Of a stretch of DNA of 8,580 nt, positions 3,514-8,580 are shown piece after piece. Source of the stretch: Acidithiobacillus sulfuriphilus (GTDB lineage Bacteria; Pseudomonadota; Gammaproteobacteria; Acidithiobacillales; Acidithiobacillaceae); NCBI RefSeq assembly GCF_003721225.1, contig NZ_RIZI01000099.1, positions 1 through 8,580 of the forward strand, read 5' to 3'. The translations under genes were made by a program, and so were the position numbers. Numbering within the stretch: position 1 is the first letter of the stretch; every line of letters begins with the position of its first letter. The notes under the pieces are model-generated. The model was not told the DNA's origin. It saw nothing but the letters and a program-made list of their open reading frames with translations, and ran no database searches.

Positions 3514-4968
3514 AAACCTAGCTCCAGTACGACAACTTCAGTGGCGGTCGCCGAAGATATTACGAGTACCTGTAACGCATCAGAGGATATGTTAATTCTC
3601 CCTGTAACTATAGAAAGTGGACACCTATCACCAAATCCCCGATCCCGCGCAGATGGCGGGCACTTCCAAGATATGTACATCTCTGTACGCGTTAAGTTTA
3701 TGCTAGCCCAACTGGGCGCGCTACTTTGGGTAGCGCTCAGTCTGTGGATCGCCCTACCGTGGATCATCAGTCTTTCATCGGTTTTTGGTTGGGCTCTTAC
3801 GATATTTGCGATTGGCGGCATGGCGATCTTACCTGGGTATATTTCCGGTTTAATTCTGTTTAGCGTGATATTAGACAACCGACCAAAAATAGTTTCGATA
3901 AAAGAATACCCCCCAATCAGCATTTTGATTGCCGCTTATAATGAGGAAAAAGCCATTACTGACACTCTGCGCTCCATCCTTCTGCAGGCATACCCAGGCG
4001 CCATCGAGATCATTGTGATTGACGATGGTTCCAAGGATAATACCGCAGGCATGGTCAGACGCCTGGATGATCCCAAAATAAGCCTGATTGTCCAGCCAAA
4101 AAATGGCGGCAAGGCGAGCGCCCTTAACACTGGTCTGGAGAACGCTACACATGCCATTCTTATCACGATAGATGCGGACACCTGTTTATATCAGGATGCG
4201 CTGCAGTACATCGTCGGGCGTTACCTGAGTGATCCGGAAAATACGGTGGCCATAGCTGGCTCCATTTCCGTGCGCAATTCACGGGCATCCTGGGTGGCGC
4301 GTGTTCAGGAATGGGATTATTTCCACGGCATCGCGGCGGTGAAGCGTGTTCAAAGTCTGTATCAGGGGACGCTTGTGGCGCAGGGTGCCTTCTCGCTCTA
4401 TGAGCGTGATGTGGTCAGAGACCTTGGTGGCTGGCCCTCCTGCGTTGGGGAAGATATCGTATTGTCCTGGGCGATGCTCAAAAAAGGTTATCGTATCGGG
4501 TACGCGGAGAATGCGGTGGTGTTCACCAATGTGCCAGAAACTTATAAGCAACTGTTTCTGCAGCGCCGACGTTGGGCTCGCGGCATGCTTGAAGCGCTGA
4601 AAGCCCATCCGAGCATATTACTTACCCAACGATTCAGCGTGCAATTTGTGGTTCTCAATATGCTTTTCCCGTGGTTGGATATCAGCTATTTATTGTTTTT
4701 TATCCCAGGCATTATAGCCGCATTTTTCGGTATATTCCTCCTGGCCGGTCCCATCACGCTCTTCCTTATTCCGCTGGGAATAGTCAATAACGCCATCATT
4801 TATATGGTGCAGAGAAAAATGTTCAGAGAGCGTGGTCTTAAGGTGCGCAAAAATTTGCGGGGCTTCTTCATATATGCCGTATTCTCTCAACTCATCATGG
4901 CACCTGCTTCTTTGGCGGGATATGCTTCTGAACTGTTTCGCCTGAGCAAAACCTGGGGCACCAAATGA
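3499..4968 (+). CDS. Processive family 2 glycosyltransferase, PgaC/BcsA-like polysaccharide synthase
   Basis: This is a 489-aa inner-membrane synthase that should polymerise a sugar-nucleotide donor into a surface polysaccharide. Two membrane segments (about residues 66-89 and 93-122) precede the cytoplasmic GT-A domain. That domain has IAAYNEE, D175-D176-G177, the metal-binding D225-A226-D227, G317-E318-D319 and Q355-RRRW, the (Q/R)-x-x-RW signature of processive GT2 enzymes. Further membrane helices occupy about 383-470. The PETYKQLFLQRRRWARG region is closest in pattern to PgaC/IcaA poly-N-acetylglucosamine synthases, but cellulose- or hyaluronan-like products cannot be excluded. ATG 3499 is chosen over the in-frame 3490 because 3499 aligns with the adhesin start in the duplicated cassette, with AGGGA upstream. 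About 58 polar residues precede the usual family start near M59, an odd extension. The 3' end overlaps the exporter gene by ATGA. No PgaD or PilZ partner is present in the window. Confidence 0.88.
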   Translation: MRAAMKPSSSTTTSVAVAEDITSTCNASEDMLILPVTIESGHLSPNPRSRADGGHFQDMYISVRVKFMLAQLGALLWVALSLWIALPWIISLSSVFGWALTIFAIGGMAILPGYISGLILFSVILDNRPKIVSIKEYPPISILIAAYNEEKAITDTLRSILLQAYPGAIEIIVIDDGSKDNTAGMVRRLDDPKISLIVQPKNGGKASALNTGLENATHAILITIDADTCLYQDALQYIVGRYLSDPENTVAIAGSISVRNSRASWVARVQEWDYFHGIAAVKRVQSLYQGTLVAQGAFSLYERDVVRDLGGWPSCVGEDIVLSWAMLKKGYRIGYAENAVVFTNVPETYKQLFLQRRRWARGMLEALKAHPSILLTQRFSVQFVVLNMLFPWLDISYLLFFIPGIIAAFFGIFLLAGPITLFLIPLGIVNNAIIYMVQRKMFRERGLKVRKNLRGFFIYAVFSQLIMAPASLAGYASELFRLSKTWGTK

Positions 4969-6431
4969 AGATATCCACCTGTCATGCGAGCGCTTTCCTG
5001 GTTACGGGATGCTTGCTGTGGACGTATGGTCTTTCTGCGGCTTATGGGGATCCCGCCTCAATGATCCGGCTGGGAAGAGTGGCCATGACGCAGGACCATC
5101 CCTACGCGGCGTTATCCTGTTTCAGATCGGCCAACGCTGAAATCGATACCCATCCTTCCGCCTACCGGGCAGATCGCCTTTCTGCCCTGTCCGGCATCGG
5201 CTACTCCGCGCTGTGGGTAGGCAATGCACATGAAGCCGAACGCGCCTATCGGCAGGGGCTATTGCTGGCACACAGTGCCGCAGATCAAAAAACCATGCGC
5301 ATTGGCCTGGCGCGTGCGCTCATTGACCTTGGCCGTCCGCGTGAGGCATACCAATTGTTGCAACCGATACACAAAGTGAGCCATGAAGCAGCCTTACAAT
5401 CGGCCATCGCTGCCAATCTTTTGGCTTGGAACACCTTGGCATGGGCGTCCCTACAAGAGGCTGCGCCCACCGGGCATTATGTCGGACCTCTCTGGTTGCA
5501 GCGCCTGTATGGCAAAACGAGAAATTATGTCGACTTCATACTGAAACCACGGGTAGATATCGGTTATCACTACAGCAGCGACAGTGATCACAACATCAAC
5601 CAGATTTACGATGCTGGAGTGACCATTCCCGGCGCAGGCCTGGGAGACAACGCGCTAGGCCCAACCACATGGCACGTCGGCTATCGGCAAACACAGATCA
5701 ACGACAGTGACGGCCAAGTGGGCATCAGCGCGCTTTCAGGAGGCTGGGGAGCCAGTTTTGATCGAAGCTGGCAGTACATGGTCCGCGGCGGGGTGGGCAC
5801 AGCTCGTAACTGGACCTTCGGCCAGGCCGAGGGGCAAATCACATATCAGCCAGATGACAGTTGGGGCCTGGCGGTGAGTGTTGACCGCACGCCCATACGT
5901 ACTTTTGAGGCCGTACAAAATCATATTATCGTCAACTCCATCAGCGCTGGCGGCTTTGGGCGACTGCGCAATGTGGGCACCTTTGCTGCTTCGTATTTTC
6001 ATCAGGCATTCAGTGACGGCAACCAGCGTAATGGCGTAGTGGCGCGGGTTACACCGGAATTTTACAGCTTCGACAGTATTCCGGTGAACATAGGGGTTCA
6101 GGGATATTTTCGTGACTACAGCAGTGGTTATGTGCCGTTTGACGGATATTTCAATCCACAACACTACCGAGAAGCCTTGGGCTATGTCATCTACGTACAA
6201 AAATTCTCGCCTTTTTGGACCATGCGGCTTTACGCCGGTTTTGGCAGCCAGACCGCAAATGGAACCACAACTGCGGCAAAAGACATTTTCGGGACCCTCA
6301 CCGGTCTGGTTTCACCGTATGTACAGGTGAGCCTCACGGGCGGATACACTCAGGTCGCCAGTGCTTATGGCGGGGGTGCGGGCTATCATCGCAGCTATGT
6401 ACAAGCCAATATATCCATACCTGTAAATTAA
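4965..6431 (+). CDS. Outer-membrane TPR/beta-barrel polysaccharide exporter, BcsC/PgaA-like
   Basis: This is a 488-aa protein. The ATG at 4965 overlaps the synthase stop (ATGA), indicating translational coupling. An N-terminal signal sequence (residues 1 to about 28, LSAAYG before DPAS) is followed by helical TPR-like pairs to about residue 165. Examples are GRVAMTQDHPYAALSCFRSA, GNAHEAERAYRQGLLLAHSA and GRPREAYQLLQPI. From about 190 to the end the protein is rich in alternating, aromatic Gly-Tyr strands typical of an outer-membrane barrel. D393-GYFNPQHY-401 matches the GY-x-(S/D)PQ-x-Y signature of the BcsC C-terminal domain. The role inferred is to guide the nascent polymer through the periplasm and outer membrane. 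It is much shorter than BcsC (over 1,100 aa) or PgaA (about 800 aa) because it has only a few TPRs. VTGC at residues 13-16 resembles a lipobox, but the hydrophobic stretch continues past the Cys. Confidence 0.82.
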   Translation: MKISTCHASAFLVTGCLLWTYGLSAAYGDPASMIRLGRVAMTQDHPYAALSCFRSANAEIDTHPSAYRADRLSALSGIGYSALWVGNAHEAERAYRQGLLLAHSAADQKTMRIGLARALIDLGRPREAYQLLQPIHKVSHEAALQSAIAANLLAWNTLAWASLQEAAPTGHYVGPLWLQRLYGKTRNYVDFILKPRVDIGYHYSSDSDHNINQIYDAGVTIPGAGLGDNALGPTTWHVGYRQTQINDSDGQVGISALSGGWGASFDRSWQYMVRGGVGTARNWTFGQAEGQITYQPDDSWGLAVSVDRTPIRTFEAVQNHIIVNSISAGGFGRLRNVGTFAASYFHQAFSDGNQRNGVVARVTPEFYSFDSIPVNIGVQGYFRDYSSGYVPFDGYFNPQHYREALGYVIYVQKFSPFWTMRLYAGFGSQTANGTTTAAKDIFGTLTGLVSPYVQVSLTGGYTQVASAYGGGAGYHRSYVQANISIPVN

Positions 6432-6462
6432 CTTCTTGGCAGTATTTCAGGACACCACGCAG

Positions 6463-6527
6463 TTAACGGAGCATTAACGATAGGTGTGCGACAATTCATC
6501 GTCTATTATGCCGTAGAATTACATAAT
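6463..6527 (+). promoter_or_regulatory. Promoter region of the adhesin gene (copy B)
   Basis: CATAAT (6522-6527) is the -10 box, 54 bp before the adhesin ATG, with no good -35. TTAACGG (6463-6469) and ATTAACGATAG (6473-6483) repeat the motif pair seen at 3384-3404 at nearly the same distance from the -10 (59 against 58 bp). No terminator is visible between the exporter stop (6431) and this promoter, so read-through from the polysaccharide operon may add to adhesin expression. Confidence 0.58.
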
Positions 6528-6596
6528 AGATTGATAGGCAATGAGTTTTAGCTCTACCCAACTCCAAAGGAGACGCCCCGCATGCGTACCGCAAAA
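6463..6596 (+). repeat. Duplicated promoter-leader-start cassette, copy B
   Basis: This block is homologous to 3384-3513. Compared with copy A it has a canonical AAAGGAG ribosome site (6566-6572) where copy A reads ATAGGGA, and one or two small indels around the leader. Confidence 0.75.
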
Positions 6597-8580
6597 AAAC
6601 CCGCTTTCAGCCGCAAACCCCTGTTCGCCGCCATGATCTTCGCCCTGAGCGCCCCGGTGGCTTTTGCCACGCCGACCCCGTCCGGCCCCTTTCCGGGCAA
6701 CGGCACTGCGGTGTACGGCACCGTGACCGCCGCCATCGCCGGCAGCACCGCCACCGTGACCGTCGGCTCCGGCAACACCGTCATCACCTGGGGCGCGAGC
6801 GGCGCCCTTCTGCCCGGCAGCAGCACCGGATTCAACATCGGCAGCTCCGCCGCCGTGGTCTTCCAGAACAATGCTCTAGGCAGTGCCGCGGTCCTGAACA
6901 TTGACGTCACGGGCACCCCCTCACAGATCTATGGTAGCCTGTCGGCCACTGTCAGCGGCAGCGCCACAGCCGACGACGCCCCCACCCTCTATGTAGCCAA
7001 CGCCAACGGTGTCGTGGTCGGCAGCGGGGCCACCATCTCTGCTCCTTATGGCGTCGGCTTCATTGGTGCCGATCTGAACAGTACCCAGGCCCAAGCGGTC
7101 TTCGCCAGTTGCGGCGCCGTGCCCCTGAACTTCGACAATACCGCCGGCAGCGTGTCGGTGCAGAATGGCGTGAATTGGGGAGCAACGACTTCGTTCCTGC
7201 TCGTTGCTGGAGCTGGCTCCGTCAATGTGGGCAGCGCTCCTGGCGGAGGCGTTCTGTTCATCGATGGTGGTGTGGGCGGGCACTTCTCCCCGATAGGGGC
7301 TGGGATCGCGACCAGCGATCAGGGTTCGGCGTCTTCCATCGCCAGTCTCTCTACCAGCAATTACAGCAGCGGATTCGTGTACCAGGACGCCTCGACCTCG
7401 GTCTCCGTGAATCTGGGCACCGCCAGCACCGCGCCTGCGTTGGAGGATGTCTCCGCCTATGCGGACGGCACCCTCGATAACTCCGGGGTCCTGAACGCAT
7501 CTGGTGGCACCATCACCCTCAACGCCAGCGGCACCATCACCAATACCAGCGGCATCAGCGCCGCAGGGATGACGATCAACACCACCGATATCTACGGCAA
7601 CAGCAGCACCGCGCAGAATGGCGCCTTCATCAATACCGGTAGTAGCGCCAAAATCACCATCAGCAACAGTGTCTACAACGCCTATCTGACTGCCGCCGGC
7701 ACCTCCTTCAGCAACCTCTCCGGCGCGTCCATCTCGGTCTCCGCCTCCGGAAGCGGCAATTACGCCGAGCTGTATTTCGACGGCAACAGCGCCTTCACGA
7801 ACAGCGGCAGCGGCTCGACCATCAACATCAACGCCAACAGCGGTGATGCCTACCTGACCGCCTACGGCACGTCCTTCAGCAACCTCTCCGGCGCGTCTAT
7901 CTCGATCTCCGGAGATAACGCAACAAGTTACAATAGTGGACTGTACTTCGGCGGCAGCGGCGCATTTCTCAACGGCACCGGCGCCACCATCAACATTTCC
8001 GGTGCCGGAGGAAATGACAATAGCGGTTACCTGACGGCCTACGGCACTTCCTTCACCAACCTCGGTGTTTTGAACTTTTCCGGGAGTGGCGATGAGTTGA
8101 CCGTCAATGCGAGTTCCGGGTCCATCAACCTGAGCGGCGCCGTTACCGGAGCGGGGCTCGATGATGTCGACCTCATGGCAAGCTCCGTGGGACAGAGCAT
8201 CTTCATCAACACCGCCCTGAACGTCAGCCCCAATCTATATAGTCCTGGCGACCAGATCGACGCATCGGCGAGTAACATGATCATCAATGCGCCGGTCTCC
8301 GCTGGAACCTTCGTCTATTACGCCCATGGATCGAGCACCGGCACGGCCAGCACCGCCCCTCTCGTCAACAACTTCACGGTCACGACCCTGGGCTCCATTT
8401 CCGCTCCGACCATCGACGTCGCCTACCACCCCAACCAGACCAGTGGCGATCCCTCAACGGGTTACGGAAATTTCCATGGCTCAACCACTGCTGGCTACCA
8501 GAGTCTCACCAACCTGGACATCAACGGCCCCCTGCTGGCGGGCACGGCGGGCACGGTGAACTTCGGGCAGGCCGTGCAGG
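6582..8580 (+). CDS. Two-partner-secretion filamentous-haemagglutinin-like adhesin, 3' end beyond window
   Basis: The frame is open for 666 codons from ATG 6582 to the right edge. AAAGGAG (6566-6572) lies 9 nt upstream. Residues 1-29 form a Sec signal peptide (basic MRTAKKPAFSRK, hydrophobic core, AFA cleavage site). The following region has the TPS (haemagglutination activity) domain pattern: GFNIGSSAAVVFQN, then GTPSQIYGSLSA, then N140-ANGV-144 with VVGSGATI, corresponding to the NPNGI...G motif that the outer-membrane TpsB partner recognises. From about residue 280 the chain is Ser/Thr/Gly/Asn-rich repeating beta-helix sequence, with tandem units of 56-59 residues at about 367-512. After the signal peptide I count no arginine and one lysine (K357) in about 637 residues, with only three glutamates. 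No TpsB gene lies in the window. The protein should be exported to the surface for attachment or cell-cell contact. Confidence 0.85.
   Translation, partial: MRTAKKPAFSRKPLFAAMIFALSAPVAFATPTPSGPFPGNGTAVYGTVTAAIAGSTATVTVGSGNTVITWGASGALLPGSSTGFNIGSSAAVVFQNNALGSAAVLNIDVTGTPSQIYGSLSATVSGSATADDAPTLYVANANGVVVGSGATISAPYGVGFIGADLNSTQAQAVFASCGAVPLNFDNTAGSVSVQNGVNWGATTSFLLVAGAGSVNVGSAPGGGVLFIDGGVGGHFSPIGAGIATSDQGSASSIASLSTSNYSSGFVYQDASTSVSVNLGTASTAPALEDVSAYADGTLDNSGVLNASGGTITLNASGTITNTSGISAAGMTINTTDIYGNSSTAQNGAFINTGSSAKITISNSVYNAYLTAAGTSFSNLSGASISVSASGSGNYAELYFDGNSAFTNSGSGSTININANSGDAYLTAYGTSFSNLSGASISISGDNATSYNSGLYFGGSGAFLNGTGATINISGAGGNDNSGYLTAYGTSFTNLGVLNFSGSGDELTVNASSGSINLSGAVTGAGLDDVDLMASSVGQSIFINTALNVSPNLYSPGDQIDASASNMIINAPVSAGTFVYYAHGSSTGTASTAPLVNNFTVTTLGSISAPTIDVAYHPNQTSGDPSTGYGNFHGSTTAGYQSLTNLDINGPLLAGTAGTVNFGQAVQ
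7680..8117 (+). repeat. Tandem repeats inside the adhesin gene
   Basis: Three units start at 7680, 7848 and 8025 (periods 168 and 177 bp, 56 and 59 codons). Each opens with YLTA-x-GTSF(S/T)NL, and the first two continue with SGASIS(V/I)S and later LYF-x-G-x-(S/G)AF and TINI. Units 1 and 2 share a 26-bp identical DNA stretch starting TCCTTCAGCAACC. Unit 3 shortens and diverges after FTNLG. The pattern fits beta-helix coils expanded by recent duplication. Confidence 0.7.

Noticed and set aside
3613..3672. Possible insertion-sequence end (AAGTGGACACC...GGGCACTTCC) in the glycosyltransferase extension
   Set aside because: The terminal repeats are only about 5-6 bp when paired, with no transposase or target duplication visible.
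4965..5015. Lipoprotein signal (VTGC) in the exporter
   Set aside because: The hydrophobic core continues well beyond the Cys and a normal signal-peptidase site fits better; beta-barrel exporters of this type are not usually lipoproteins.
6554..7283. Minus-strand frames opposite the adhesin (6554-6916, 6921-7283)
   Set aside because: They are shadows of the Ala/Gly/Thr-rich adhesin codons; no ribosome sites or recognisable domains.

Overview
The window looks like a proteobacterial chromosome, possibly an acidophile related to Acidithiobacillus. That placement rests only on the look of the genes (plasmid- or island-type small genes beside biofilm and adhesin genes, and a surface protein almost without basic residues). 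No rRNA, tRNA or other taxonomic marker is present, so it is an impression, not a result.

Left part (1-3350) is an accessory, plasmid/phage-like patchwork of short genes on both strands with palindromes and hairpins between them. In order it holds: a HAD-type phosphatase running off the left edge (minus strand); a probable frameshifted micro-gene; a small DUF2958-like plasmid protein with an atypical end (minus strand); a 414-bp non-coding gap containing a 30-bp imperfect hairpin; a two-helix membrane protein that looks like the N-terminal module of a restriction endonuclease without its nuclease; a DUF1640-type coiled-coil/membrane protein behind a promoter that would give a leaderless message; a ribbon-helix-helix (RHH) regulator (minus strand) with a perfect palindrome inside its own promoter; a structure-rich non-coding stretch; and a small GapR/DsbA-like putative DNA-binding protein starting at TTG.

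Right part (3384-8580) is a surface and biofilm locus. A family 2 processive glycosyltransferase (PgaC/BcsA-like) overlaps by 4 bp an outer-membrane TPR/beta-barrel exporter (BcsC/PgaA-like). Together they form a minimal synthase-exporter pair for a surface polysaccharide. About 150 bp downstream begins a very large two-partner-secretion adhesin (filamentous-haemagglutinin type), which runs off the right edge.

The most striking observation is that the promoter, leader and first codons of the glycosyltransferase gene (3384-3513) and of the adhesin gene (6463-6596) are imperfect copies of one another. They share a conserved upstream motif pair, a -10 box, the leader and the first codons. This suggests that the polysaccharide operon and the adhesin are switched on together as one attachment programme. 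The polysaccharide genes also appear visibly poorer in GC than the left part and the adhesin, which would fit a separate origin.
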